From Curvibacter sp. PAE-UM (GTDB taxonomy: Bacteria > Pseudomonadota > Gammaproteobacteria > Burkholderiales > Burkholderiaceae_C), in the NCBI RefSeq assembly GCF_001432305.1, contig NZ_KQ483358.1, positions 1,853,972 to 1,886,949 of the forward strand: a stretch of DNA of 32,978 bases, written 5' to 3'. Within the stretch, counting starts at the first letter, position 1. Each line of letters starts with the position of its first letter. The notes below the pieces were generated by a model that did not search any database, was not told the origin of the DNA, and worked only from the letters and a program-made list of their open reading frames with translations. Both the position numbers and the translations under genes were made by a program. Of the stretch, positions 1 to 7,497 are shown piece after piece.

Positions 1-1
1 C

Positions 2-505
2 ATGGGGCTGGACCCGGCCATGCTGAAGCCCGGTTCGGGCTGGGTGCTGGCGGGGGTGCTGCTGGCGCCCTGCTGTTACGCCATCGCCAGCCACTACGCC
101 AAATCGGCCCGCAACGCGCTCCTGCCCTACGCCAATGCCCACGGCAGCATGTGGGCGGCCACGCTGCTGCTCTGGCCGGTGCTACCTTTCGCGGGCCATG
201 CGCCGCTGCCTGAGACGGCCACGCCGGTGCTGGTCTGGGGCGCGGTACTTGGCCTGGGCCTGCTCTGCACGGGCCTGGCCTACCTGATGTACTTCCGCCT
301 GGTCGCGGCGCTGGGCGCAGCCTCGGCGCTCACGGTGACCTTCCTGATCCCCGTCTTCGGCATCCTCTGGGGCCACCTCTTCCTGGGCGAGGCCGTGGGC
401 TGGCAGACGCTGGCCGGCGCGCTGGTGGTGCTCACGGGCACGGCGCTGGTGACGGGCTTCGATCCGCGCACGCTGTGGGCGCGCAAGGCGGTGTCGCATG
501 GATGA
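2..505 (+). CDS. EamA/RhaT-family (DMT) transporter, C-terminal part
   Basis: Carboxy-terminal half of a drug/metabolite-transporter (EamA) permease of the inner membrane. The readable part is 167 residues, whereas the family usually has about 290-300 residues and ten helices in two EamA repeats, so the 5' half lies outside the window. What remains shows the second repeat: hydrophobic segments near residues 15-30, 48-65, 75-95, 100-122 and 132-152, the penultimate one carrying the usual small-residue-rich stretch with PVFGILWG. The substrate cannot be read from sequence. The stop codon overlaps the start of the downstream methyltransferase fusion gene by 8 bp, so the two are probably co-transcribed. 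The family call is fairly firm; the start given is only the first in-frame ATG in the window. Confidence 0.8.
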   Translation: MGLDPAMLKPGSGWVLAGVLLAPCCYAIASHYAKSARNALLPYANAHGSMWAATLLLWPVLPFAGHAPLPETATPVLVWGAVLGLGLLCTGLAYLMYFRLVAALGAASALTVTFLIPVFGILWGHLFLGEAVGWQTLAGALVVLTGTALVTGFDPRTLWARKAVSHG

Positions 506-1346
506 GCTGCCGGTCCCGCCGCAACGCCAGTACGCCGTGGTGGCGCAGGCCATCCGCTACCTGCGTGAGAACGCCTTGCAGCAGCCCTCGCTGGCCGAGC
601 TGGCGCAGGCCGTGCACCTGAGCGAACATCACCTGCAGCGTGTCTTTGCCGCCTGGGCCGGCATCTCGCCCAAGCGTTTCCTGCAATACCTGACCAAGGC
701 CTACGCGCTGCAGGCGCTGCGCGAGGCGCAGGACGTGCTGAGCGTCGCGCAGGCCAGCGGCCTGTCCGGCAGCAGCCGGCTGCACGACCTGATGGTCAGC
801 TGCGAGGCCATGACACCCGGGGAGATCAAAAGCGGCGGCGCCGGCGTGACGCTGGGCTGGGGACAGGCCGACACGCCGTTTGGCACCGCGCTGGCAGGCT
901 GGACGCCACGCGGGCTTTGCTACCTGGCGTTTCTCGACGGTGATACGGCGCTGCGCCACCAGGAACTGCGTGCGGCCTGGCCGGCGGCGCAGCTGGTCTG
1001 CGACGACCGGGAGGCCCAGCACCTGCTGGACCAGGTGTTTCCCGGCACGCCGCAGCCGGGCCGCCTGCACCTGCTGCTGCGCGGCACCAACTTCCAGATC
1101 AAGGTGTGGGAGGCGCTGCTGCGCCTGCCGCCGGGTCGGCGCGTCTCGTACACGCAGCTGGCCGGCCTGGCCGGCACGCCCCGGGCCCAGCGTGCGGTGG
1201 GCAGTGCGCTGGCCGCCAACCCCATTGCGTACCTCATCCCCTGTCACCGCGTGATCCGCGAGAGCGGCGACAGTGGCCAGTACCGCTGGGGCGGTGAGCG
1301 CAAGGCCGCCATGCTGGCCTGGGAGGCGGGAGTCTGTTCGCGCTGA
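498..1346 (+). CDS. AraC-type HTH / methylated-DNA-cysteine S-methyltransferase fusion (Ada-like)
   Basis: A 282-residue two-domain protein of the Ada type. Residues about 10-110 form an AraC-family helix-turn-helix domain (SLAELAQAVHLSEHHLQRVF, then a second HTH). Residues about 120-280 form an O6-alkylguanine-DNA alkyltransferase domain with the IPCHRV active site; Cys249 would accept the alkyl group from O6-methylguanine in a suicide reaction. Asn241-Pro242 and the following residues match the conserved NP..YLIPCHRV context. The N-terminal Ada zinc domain, with the Cys that takes methyl groups from phosphotriesters, is absent, so the methylphosphotriester-triggered activation of E. coli Ada is not expected. 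The start overlaps the upstream transporter gene by 8 bp. Likely role: repair of alkylated DNA coupled to transcriptional control of unknown targets. Confidence 0.92.
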   Translation: MDELPVPPQRQYAVVAQAIRYLRENALQQPSLAELAQAVHLSEHHLQRVFAAWAGISPKRFLQYLTKAYALQALREAQDVLSVAQASGLSGSSRLHDLMVSCEAMTPGEIKSGGAGVTLGWGQADTPFGTALAGWTPRGLCYLAFLDGDTALRHQELRAAWPAAQLVCDDREAQHLLDQVFPGTPQPGRLHLLLRGTNFQIKVWEALLRLPPGRRVSYTQLAGLAGTPRAQRAVGSALAANPIAYLIPCHRVIRESGDSGQYRWGGERKAAMLAWEAGVCSR

Positions 1347-1482
1347 TTCATCCAGTGCGAACAGCGTGATCAGGCCCCTGCAGTACCCGCACGCCGGATC
1401 AGGTTGGTCGCGCGCGTTACTGCATGCGATGCTCGGCTGGGGCATGATCTGGCTCCGTTCCCGTCTCTTTCCATTCCCCCGT

Positions 1483-2574
1483 ATGACCACACTTTTCGAT
1501 CCGCTCCAGCTCGGAGCATTCAGCGTGCCCAACCGTGTCTTCATGGCGCCGCTCACACGCGCGCGCGCCGGCGAGGCCCACCTGCCCAACGCCATGATGG
1601 CCGAGCACTATGCCCAGCGCGCCAGCGCCGGCCTGCTGATTGCCGAGGCCACCATGGCCATGGCGGGCAACTCCGCCTTCTGGAAGGAGCCCGGCATCCA
1701 CTCGCAGGCCCAGGTCGAGGGCTGGCGCCTCGTGACGGACGCCGTGCACGCGGCGGGCGGGCGTATCTTCCTGCAGATCTGGCACGGCGGGCGCGCCTGC
1801 CATCCGGACCTCAATGGTGACGCCCAACCCGTGGCGCCCAGCGCCATCGCCATCACCAGCGACATGGTCTACACGCCCAAGGGCAAGGTGGCCTATGCGG
1901 TGCCGCGTGCGCTGCGCGACGATGAGCTGCCCGGCATCGTGGCCGGTTTCCGCCAGGCGGCAGAGAACGCCAAGGCCGCCGGTTTCGATGGCGTGGAGGT
2001 GCACGGTGCCAACGGCTACCTGCTGGACGCATTCCTGCGCGACGGCTCCAACCAGCGCAGCGGCCCCTACGGTGGTTCGCGCGAGAACCGCGCGCGCCTG
2101 ATGTTCGAGGTGATCGAGGCGGCCTGCAGCGTCTGGGGCAGCGATCGCGTGGGCCTGCGCCTGTCGCCGCTCAACAGTTTCAACAGCATGATCGACAGCG
2201 ACCCCGTGGGCCTGACGACCTGGCTGGCCGGCGAGCTCAACCGCTTCAAGCTGGCCTACCTGCACCTGATGCGCGGCGACTTCAAGGGCCTGCAGAAGGG
2301 GGACCTCATGACACCGGCGCGCGCGGCCTACCGGGGCGTGCTGGTCGGCAATATGGGCTACAGCGGCGAAGAGGCGGCCCAGGCCGTGGCCGCCGGCCAG
2401 CTCGATGCCGTGGCCTTTGGCGTGCCCTTCCTGGCCAACCCGGACCTGCCCGCGCGCCTGCGGGCTGGTGCACCGCTGAACAAGGCGAACCCGGCCACCT
2501 TCTACACCGAAGGTCCGGCCGGTTACACGGACTATCCGTACTGGCAGCCGCAGCCGGCGACGCAGCCGGCCTGA
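1483..2574 (+). CDS. Old Yellow Enzyme-family alkene reductase (NADH:flavin oxidoreductase)
   Basis: A 363-residue FMN-dependent ene-reductase of the NemA/PETN-reductase/xenobiotic-reductase group. It reduces activated C=C bonds, and often nitrate esters or quinones, using NAD(P)H. It shows the TIM-barrel landmarks: NRVFMAPLTRAR near 17-28, HGGR near 101-104 and HGANGYLLDAF at 174-184. His174 and Asn177 are the expected substrate-binding pair, followed by the GPYGGSRENRAR loop near 194-204 that contacts FMN. The reading frame is open further upstream, but ATG at 1483 is chosen because MTTLFDPLQLGAFSVPNR matches the usual family start. No clear Shine-Dalgarno sequence precedes it; the 20 bases upstream are pyrimidine-rich. 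The 136-bp gap before it suggests its own promoter. Physiological substrate unknown. Confidence 0.93.
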   Translation: MTTLFDPLQLGAFSVPNRVFMAPLTRARAGEAHLPNAMMAEHYAQRASAGLLIAEATMAMAGNSAFWKEPGIHSQAQVEGWRLVTDAVHAAGGRIFLQIWHGGRACHPDLNGDAQPVAPSAIAITSDMVYTPKGKVAYAVPRALRDDELPGIVAGFRQAAENAKAAGFDGVEVHGANGYLLDAFLRDGSNQRSGPYGGSRENRARLMFEVIEAACSVWGSDRVGLRLSPLNSFNSMIDSDPVGLTTWLAGELNRFKLAYLHLMRGDFKGLQKGDLMTPARAAYRGVLVGNMGYSGEEAAQAVAAGQLDAVAFGVPFLANPDLPARLRAGAPLNKANPATFYTEGPAGYTDYPYWQPQPATQPA

Positions 2575-2594
2575 GCGCGCGCTGATGCGTGGCG

Positions 2595-2616
2595 CAGGCG
2601 GGTTTCACCCCGCCTG
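2595..2616. terminator. GC-rich hairpin between convergent genes
   Basis: Perfect 8-bp stem CAGGCGGG / CCCGCCTG with a six-base loop, between the stop of the + strand ene-reductase and the stop of the - strand gene ending at 2630. It has no run of T on either side, so it may be a weak bidirectional terminator or an mRNA 3' stabiliser. The position is suggestive; the function is inferred. Confidence 0.4.
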
Positions 2617-2629
2617 GCGTTCACGTGTT

Positions 2630-3073
2630 CTATGACAGCAGGGCGCGGCCGGCCTGCAGGAACTGCGCGGCCTTTTTTTCGTCGATGGTGAGCTTGATGA
2701 ACTTGTGGCAGCGCTCGATGGCGGCCTGCAGTTCGGCCGGGCTCTCGGGCACGTCCTTCAGGCGCTCGATCACCTTGGGGGCCTCGGCGCCCAGCAGTTC
2801 ACGGCTGAGGGCGATCAGCGCATCACGCGGTGACGGCCGCGAGGCCGGGCGGCCGCCGGGCCGCACCGATTCGACGAAGCCTTCGCTGACCAGCCACTCG
2901 ATGTTTTCCTGGGCCAGGGGCAGCTGCGCCGTGCGTTGCAGCAGGTTGGACATGCTGATCGAGCCGTCGGCCATGATGAGCAGGGCGCGCAGTGCCTGCG
3001 GTAGGCCGAAGGAGCGGCTGCGGATCTCTTCGACCCCCTTGTCGGTCTTGACCAGGATCAGTGAGGTGTCCAT
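2630..3073 (-). CDS. Conserved hypothetical protein, soluble, 147 aa
   Basis: I do not recognise a named family. The first 70 residues (LILVKTDKGVEEIRSRSFGL, then ALRALLIMADGSISMSNLL and a WLVSEGFVE strand) have the spacing of a small winged-helix-like module, in which an element for how many bits of state are set is followed by a helix and a terminal strand. A basic linker with Pro and Gly (residues about 72-85) joins this to a helical C-terminal half that ends in a Lys/Ala-rich helix. No signal peptide or membrane segment is visible. The gene starts 13 bp after the stop of the upstream small membrane protein gene, so the two form an operon and may work together. Function unknown. Confidence 0.75.
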   Translation of the reverse strand: MDTSLILVKTDKGVEEIRSRSFGLPQALRALLIMADGSISMSNLLQRTAQLPLAQENIEWLVSEGFVESVRPGGRPASRPSPRDALIALSRELLGAEAPKVIERLKDVPESPAELQAAIERCHKFIKLTIDEKKAAQFLQAGRALLS

Positions 3074-3086
3074 GACGGGGGCTCTC

Positions 3087-3386
3087 TCAGCGTGTCATCT
3101 CTTCGATGATGCGGTAGATCAGCCGCACCGTGATCAGCACGTAGACCGCGCCGAAGAAGAAGATCAGCGCCACCACCAGGCTGATGATTTCGGGGGGCAG
3201 GCTGGTGAAGAAGGGGGTCACGAAATAGCCCAGCGTGAACAGGGTGACCAGCGAGGTCAGGTAACCCCACTGCTTGCCGACCACGCCGCCCGGGATGTTG
3301 CTGCGCAGGCGGTAAACGGTGGTCAGGCACAGCAGCATGACGGCAATGGCGGCGATGTTGATCGCCAGGATCAGGGTGGGGGTCAT
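3087..3386 (-). CDS. Small inner-membrane protein, three predicted helices, 99 aa
   Basis: Unknown function. Three hydrophobic segments are visible (residues about 5-23, 42-62 and 67-90), with short polar links and a charged C-terminal tail. The open frame extends to a TTG six bases upstream, but ATG at 3386 is preferred: it is preceded by AAGGAG with 8 bases of spacing. The gene leads a two-gene - strand operon, with the soluble 147-residue protein gene 13 bp downstream. Pairing of a small membrane protein with a small soluble winged-helix-like protein could mean a membrane-linked regulator, but nothing in the sequence proves that. Confidence 0.78.
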   Translation of the reverse strand: MTPTLILAINIAAIAVMLLCLTTVYRLRSNIPGGVVGKQWGYLTSLVTLFTLGYFVTPFFTSLPPEIISLVVALIFFFGAVYVLITVRLIYRIIEEMTR

Positions 3387-3538
3387 TCTCAACGCTCCTT
3401 GTTAGGCGGGTGGATACCGCAACCATGATACGGGGGGAGGCATGGTCTGAGAACCGGTTCAGTGCCCTCATTAGGGTAAATATGGATGCCCCTGGGGGCG
3501 TAAATGGACCCGGTTGTGTTCGATCTGCGTCAACGGTG

Positions 3539-3625
3539 CCACGTCCGGCCCTGGAGAACGGCGTGCTCACGCTGCCGCTGCCCAGGAAACAGGGCAAGGG
3601 CGGGCAGAAGCTGCGCATCGAGTGA
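3539..3625 (+). pseudogene. Possible 3' remnant of an Hsp20-family small heat-shock gene
   Basis: A + strand frame ending in TGA at 3625 reads ..PALENGVLTLPLPRKQG and then ..KLRIE. This resembles the end of the alpha-crystallin domain of Hsp20 proteins (ENGVLTLTLPK followed by a basic R-I-x-I tail). Nothing upstream in the same frame looks like the rest of an Hsp20 domain, so if real it is a decayed 3' fragment of about 28 codons. The similarity is short and judged by eye. Confidence 0.35.
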
Positions 3626-3654
3626 AAGAAAAACGGGGGGCCGAGGCCCCCGTT
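3626..3654 (-). terminator. Rho-independent terminator of the phytase-like gene
   Basis: Read on the - strand: AACGGGGG, a 7-base loop, CCCCCGTT, then TTTTTCTTT. The stem is a perfect 8 bp followed by a T-rich tract, and it begins 24 bp after the stop of the - strand gene ending at 3678. This is a typical intrinsic terminator. Confidence 0.85.
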
Positions 3655-3677
3655 CTGCGCCGGGTCCGAAGGGACGC

Positions 3678-5039
3678 TCAGCGTGCGTTCAGCAGTTCGG
3701 GCACGTGCAGCAGGATGAACTCGTTGTCATCGTTGCGGCCCAGCTGGCGACCGGAGGAGTAGGGCAGGTTGTTGTCGTTGGCGACGACGATGTGCTCGGC
3801 GTCGACCACGTCCACGTCCTCGATGGTCACGAAGGGGAAGGTGAAGCGGCCGTTCTCGCCGCCCACCTTGGCCAGGCCTTTCGGGTCCTGGATGTCCATC
3901 AGGTCGATGTAGCCGATCTTGCGCATGAAACCGTCCGCATCCACCTCCTTCAGGCTGACCTTGTAGACGCGTTTGAACTTCGCGGGGATGTTCTGGCAGT
4001 CCGGGCGGGCCGGGCCGTTGCAGGCTGTGCGCTCCAGGCCCTCGCCGTTGTCGCGCTCGATGATCAGGCCGGTGTCGGCGTCGATCATGTTGAAGTCGCC
4101 GATGTTGTTGCCCTTGAGCTCCAGCGCGTACTTCCAGGAGCGGCCGGTCCATTCACCCTTGGCCACGTTGAACTCCAGCACGCGCAGGTACTCGCGGCCG
4201 TCCTTGTTCTCCCATTGCTTGTCGGCCTCGTTCCACAGCGGGCCTTCGAGCAGGGGGTAGAGGAACTGGCCGTCTTTCGAGGCGGCCATGCCTTCGTAAC
4301 CGCGCGAGCGGCGCACCGGGGTGCTGAAGGTCCCGGGCGTGGCGGGTGTGCTCACGCTGAAGTGGTCGGGCGAGCGCGCGAGCTTGCCATCGACAAAGGT
4401 GTCGTACACGGCCAGCACCTTGCCCTGGCGGTCGGTCTTGATCAGGTAGGGGCCGAGCTCGTCGCCGAACCAGACGTGGTCGCCGATGAACTGCATGGAC
4501 TCGATGTCGAAGTCGGCGCCGGTCAGGTAGCGCTTGCTCGTGCCTTCGTTGACGATGAGGAAGGGCACCTTCTTCTGCGGGTCGTGCAGGAACACGGTCT
4601 GCAGGCGTTTGACGCTGCCGCTCTTCCAGTCGGGCTTGACGTGGTGGAACATCAGCATGGCGTCGGCCGAGTTGGCCTTGCTTCCGAAACCGTTGTCGGT
4701 CAGCACCCAGTAGCTGCCGTCCTTCATGGCCTTGATGCCCGAGAAACCCTGCACGGGCTGGCCGGTGAAGGGCAGGCTGATGCCGGTGGGCTTGGGCGCG
4801 TCCTTGGCCGAGAGGTAGGAGCTGCCGGCGATCACGCCCAGGCGGTCCTCGCGGCGGCCATTGGGCGTGGTGTACTTGCCCGAGGTCTGCAGGCTGGCCG
4901 GCGCATCCTTGGGCGCCGGGACGAAGGTGGTGGCCGGCAGGGCCGCATGGCCGGCCAGCGTGACGGGGAAGGCGGACTGGGCCTGGGCGGTCGATGCCGT
5001 AGCAAGGAGCAGGAGTGACAGCAGCAGAGGAATGCGCAT
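3678..5039 (-). CDS. Secreted esterase-like/phytase-like beta-propeller protein
   Basis: A 453-residue exported protein of the 'esterase-like activity of phytase' family (phytase-like domain, PF13449 type). Residues 1-20 are a Sec signal peptide with an AQA-Q cleavage context. The mature part has the family hallmarks: GFSGIKAMKDGSYWVLTDNGFG near 98-119, DFDIES, a Y-EGMA segment followed by PLLEGPL, NNIGDFNMID.TGLIIERDNGEG, and FPFVTIEDVDVVD near the C-terminus. The last is the conserved acidic ring suspected of binding Ca. An upstream GTG at 5063 is possible, but ATG at 5039 puts the signal peptide exactly at the N-terminus. Substrate unproven: a phosphoester or carboxyl ester in the periplasm or outside the cell. 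A strong terminator follows, and the gene appears to be transcribed alone. Confidence 0.88.
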   Translation of the reverse strand: MRIPLLLSLLLLATASTAQAQSAFPVTLAGHAALPATTFVPAPKDAPASLQTSGKYTTPNGRREDRLGVIAGSSYLSAKDAPKPTGISLPFTGQPVQGFSGIKAMKDGSYWVLTDNGFGSKANSADAMLMFHHVKPDWKSGSVKRLQTVFLHDPQKKVPFLIVNEGTSKRYLTGADFDIESMQFIGDHVWFGDELGPYLIKTDRQGKVLAVYDTFVDGKLARSPDHFSVSTPATPGTFSTPVRRSRGYEGMAASKDGQFLYPLLEGPLWNEADKQWENKDGREYLRVLEFNVAKGEWTGRSWKYALELKGNNIGDFNMIDADTGLIIERDNGEGLERTACNGPARPDCQNIPAKFKRVYKVSLKEVDADGFMRKIGYIDLMDIQDPKGLAKVGGENGRFTFPFVTIEDVDVVDAEHIVVANDNNLPYSSGRQLGRNDDNEFILLHVPELLNAR

Positions 5040-5110
5040 GATGGGCTTGGGTTGGTTGAACACGCAAGCCGCATGCTAGGCAGCGCATGTGACAACGCCG
5101 TGAACCGCCC

Positions 5111-6313
5111 CTACATCATGGCGTAGCGTTTCTTGGCCTGCACTGCATTGGCGATGTAGCCGCGTGTTTCCTCGTAGGGCAGCTTGTTGCGCAAGGCGGT
5201 GTAGACCGCGTCGGGGCGCATCGCGTTGACGGCGTCCAGCGCCTCGTCCTGGCGGGCCCGTCCGTTCTTGTTGCTGAACGCCCGGTACACATTGCTGGGG
5301 CCGGTGTTGTAGGCGGCAATGGCGCAGTATTCACGCGACACCGGGTCGCGGATCTCGCGCAGCGGGCTATCAAAAAGCAGCACGCCCAGGTAGGCCGTGC
5401 CGAACTCGATGTTGTTCTCGGGGGTGAACAGGAATTCCTTGGTCGGGATCACGTCTTCGCCGCGCGACTTGCGGTAGGCCTCGCGCCCACCGCTGGTGGG
5501 CACGAGCTGCATCAGGCCGTAGGCCGGGGCGCTGGACACCGCGTAGGGGTTGAAGGCGCTCTCGATCCGGATGATGGCGTAGATCAGGCTGCGGCTGACC
5601 CGGGTCTTGTCCGAGTTCTGGCGCACGAAGCTGGCGTATTGCAGCGCGCGTTTGTCGATGGCGGCGTTGACCATGGCCATCTGCACGTAGAACACGGTCT
5701 TGGGCGCGCCGTTGACGTCGATGCTGCGCTGCTGCAGGCGGTTCTCGACCAGGTAGCTCGCGTAACGCTCCACATCCTCGCGCGTCTTGAGGACGACGTT
5801 GTTCTGGTCCACCACCAGGTCCTGCAGATAGGGTCGGCCGTTGAGCGTGATCTCCTTGTCCGAGAACAGGTCCACGGCACCCGGGTCGCCGGGCGTGAGC
5901 AGGGCCACGACGGTCGCGCGGCGCAGCTTGTCGCGCACGGCGTCGTCTTCCAGGTGTTCGATCAGGATGGTGCCGGCGTCGTAATCGACCACGACCCGGT
6001 TCTTGTAGTTCTCCGTGTACTTCACGTAGCGCGTGCGGCTGGGCAGCGTGCCCGATTCGCGCTTGCCCCACTTCTCTCCGCTTTCCTGCTGCAGGTTGCC
6101 CATGAGCTTGTCGTACTCATTCTTGATGCGGCGCAGGTCGGCCAGCGCGAGCTGGGGGTTGTAGGTGTAGGCGTTGACCCGGCTTTGCGCCATGTTGCGC
6201 AGGGCCGCTTCCGGGCTTCTGGCCGTGGCGAGGTTCACCATCTGCTGCGTGCTGCAGGCCGACAGGGTCAGGGCGCCGGCAGCGCCCAGCAGCATGCGTC
6301 TGTTCATGTCCAT
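5111..6313 (-). CDS. mltC: MltC-like membrane-bound lytic murein transglycosylase (lipoprotein)
   Basis: A 400-residue lipoprotein that cleaves the MurNAc-GlcNAc bond of peptidoglycan, forming 1,6-anhydro ends. The lipobox TLSAC places the lipidated Cys at residue 20. Residues about 35-220 match the N-terminal MltC domain (DUF3393 type). Residues about 240-380 are the SLT goose-lysozyme-like domain with IYAIIRIESAFNP (catalytic Glu251), AYGLMQLVPTSGG near 264-276 and AAYNTGPSNVYRAF near 333-346. The length is close to E. coli MltC (about 360) plus a longer N-terminal part. ATG at 6313 is chosen because AAGGGAA precedes it by about 7 bases and it gives the lipoprotein signal; the frame stays open upstream to 6430. 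The symbol is given by family resemblance only. Confidence 0.88.
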   Translation of the reverse strand: MDMNRRMLLGAAGALTLSACSTQQMVNLATARSPEAALRNMAQSRVNAYTYNPQLALADLRRIKNEYDKLMGNLQQESGEKWGKRESGTLPSRTRYVKYTENYKNRVVVDYDAGTILIEHLEDDAVRDKLRRATVVALLTPGDPGAVDLFSDKEITLNGRPYLQDLVVDQNNVVLKTREDVERYASYLVENRLQQRSIDVNGAPKTVFYVQMAMVNAAIDKRALQYASFVRQNSDKTRVSRSLIYAIIRIESAFNPYAVSSAPAYGLMQLVPTSGGREAYRKSRGEDVIPTKEFLFTPENNIEFGTAYLGVLLFDSPLREIRDPVSREYCAIAAYNTGPSNVYRAFSNKNGRARQDEALDAVNAMRPDAVYTALRNKLPYEETRGYIANAVQAKKRYAMM

Positions 6314-6426
6314 GGTCTGTTCCCTTGAAGGGCCCGGGCGCGGCGGTCCCGGGGCATGGGGCCATGGTAGCGAATTCTGCGTGCCTGTCAGGCTGACGGT
6401 CCAGGCTGGTGTTGCACCGGCGCGTA

Positions 6427-6468
6427 ACAAAAAGAAAAAGGGGCCCGGTCAAAACACCGGGCCCCTTT
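6427..6468 (-). terminator. Strong intrinsic terminator of the TctC-type gene
   Basis: On the - strand, AAAGGGGCCCGGT, a 6-base loop, ACCGGGCCCCTTT, then TTCTTTTTG. The 13-bp stem (6437-6449 with 6456-6468) is perfect and is followed by a T tract. It lies 24 bp after the stop of the - strand gene ending at 6492. It is the clearest terminator in the window. Confidence 0.95.
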
Positions 6469-6491
6469 GGTTGCTGGAAGCGTGCAACGTT

Positions 6492-7472
6492 TCAGTCGGC
6501 TTCGATCTTCGAGGCTTTCACCACCTGCGCCCAGCGCGCCAGTTCGGCCTGCGTGAACTGGCCCAGCTGCTGCGGGTTCATGTAGTCGGCCTCGGCGCCC
6601 AGGTCCAGCGCCTTCTGCCTGAAGGCCGGCGTGGCCATGATCTTCGCGATCTCGGTCGTGAGCTTGTCCACCACGGGCTTGGGCGTCTTGGCGGGGGCGA
6701 AGACGGCGAACCAGGAGGTGGCGTCCAGCTTGGGCAGGCCGGCTTCGGCCGTGGTGGGCACATCGGGCAGGCTGGGCAGGCGCGCCTTGCCGGTCACAGC
6801 CAGCGCGCGCAGCTTGCCGCTCTGGATGTGGGGCACGAAGGGCGGGGGGGTGCCGAAGGTCAGGTCCACCTGGCCGCCCAGCAGGTCCTGCAGCGCGGGG
6901 CCCGTGCCCTTGTAGGGGACGTGGACCATCTGGATACCGGCCTGCTGCTCCAGCATGGCGCCCGTGACGTGCTGCAGCGAGCCGTTGCCCGAAGAAGCGT
7001 AGTTGAGCTTGCCCGGGTTGGCCTTGGCGTAGGCGACCAGCTCGGCCAGTGTCTTCACCGGCAGGCTGGCACGCACCACCACGACCTGCGGCGCCGACAG
7101 CACATTGGCCACGGGCTGGAAGTCGCTGGCATCCCACTGCAGCGGGGTCTTGCTCACGGCTGGTGTGATGACGTGGTAACCCGAGTACTGCATCAGCAGG
7201 GTGTGGCCGTCGGCATCGGCGCGCTTGACGATCATGGCGCCGATGGAGCCGTTGGCCCCGCCCTTGTTGTCCACGATCACCGACTGGCCCAGCGCGGTCC
7301 CCAGGGGCTGCGCCAGCATGCGGCCGGCAAAGTCCGTGGTGCCGCCGGTGGCGGTGGGGACCACCAGGGTGATCGGGCGGTTCGGGTAGTTGCCCTGGGC
7401 CAGGGCGCTGAAGGCCGCAGCAGCGGCCAGGGTGGCGAGCGCAAGGCGCAGGCGGTTACGCGGGTTCATCAT
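6492..7472 (-). CDS. Tripartite tricarboxylate transporter receptor (TctC/Bug family)
   Basis: A 326-residue periplasmic solute-binding protein of the Bug family, which is greatly expanded in Burkholderiales. Residues 1-25 are a signal peptide (ALA-QG). The mature protein starts with NYPNRPITLVVPTATGGTTDFAGRML, the Bug signature loop, and keeps QSVIVDNKGGANGSIGA and the PYKG.GPAL..LLGGQVDL.F segment. These receptors bind carboxylates such as citrate, glutarate or aromatic acids for TctAB permeases, or act as sensors. No tctA/tctB gene is in the window, so this is an orphan receptor. AGGAG six bases before the first of two adjacent ATG codons supports the start. It is the third gene of the - strand unit with the lyase and CoA-transferase, 25 bp after the lyase stop, and probably binds the acid they activate. 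Confidence 0.92.
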   Translation of the reverse strand: MMNPRNRLRLALATLAAAAAFSALAQGNYPNRPITLVVPTATGGTTDFAGRMLAQPLGTALGQSVIVDNKGGANGSIGAMIVKRADADGHTLLMQYSGYHVITPAVSKTPLQWDASDFQPVANVLSAPQVVVVRASLPVKTLAELVAYAKANPGKLNYASSGNGSLQHVTGAMLEQQAGIQMVHVPYKGTGPALQDLLGGQVDLTFGTPPPFVPHIQSGKLRALAVTGKARLPSLPDVPTTAEAGLPKLDATSWFAVFAPAKTPKPVVDKLTTEIAKIMATPAFRQKALDLGAEADYMNPQQLGQFTQAELARWAQVVKASKIEAD

Positions 7473-7497
7473 CGAAGTCTCCTGGTGTTGTGGGATG

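Noticed and set aside
1379-1424. Inverted repeat TGCAGTA ... TACTGCA before the ene-reductase gene
   Set aside because: Seven-bp arms separated by 32 bases are within chance expectation, and no regulator gene is adjacent.
3504-5018. Long + strand open frame opposite the phytase-like gene (504 codons)
   Set aside because: It is antisense to a gene with a signal peptide, family motifs and a terminator. Its translation is low-complexity Val/Ala/Gly/His-rich, as expected from third-position GC bias.
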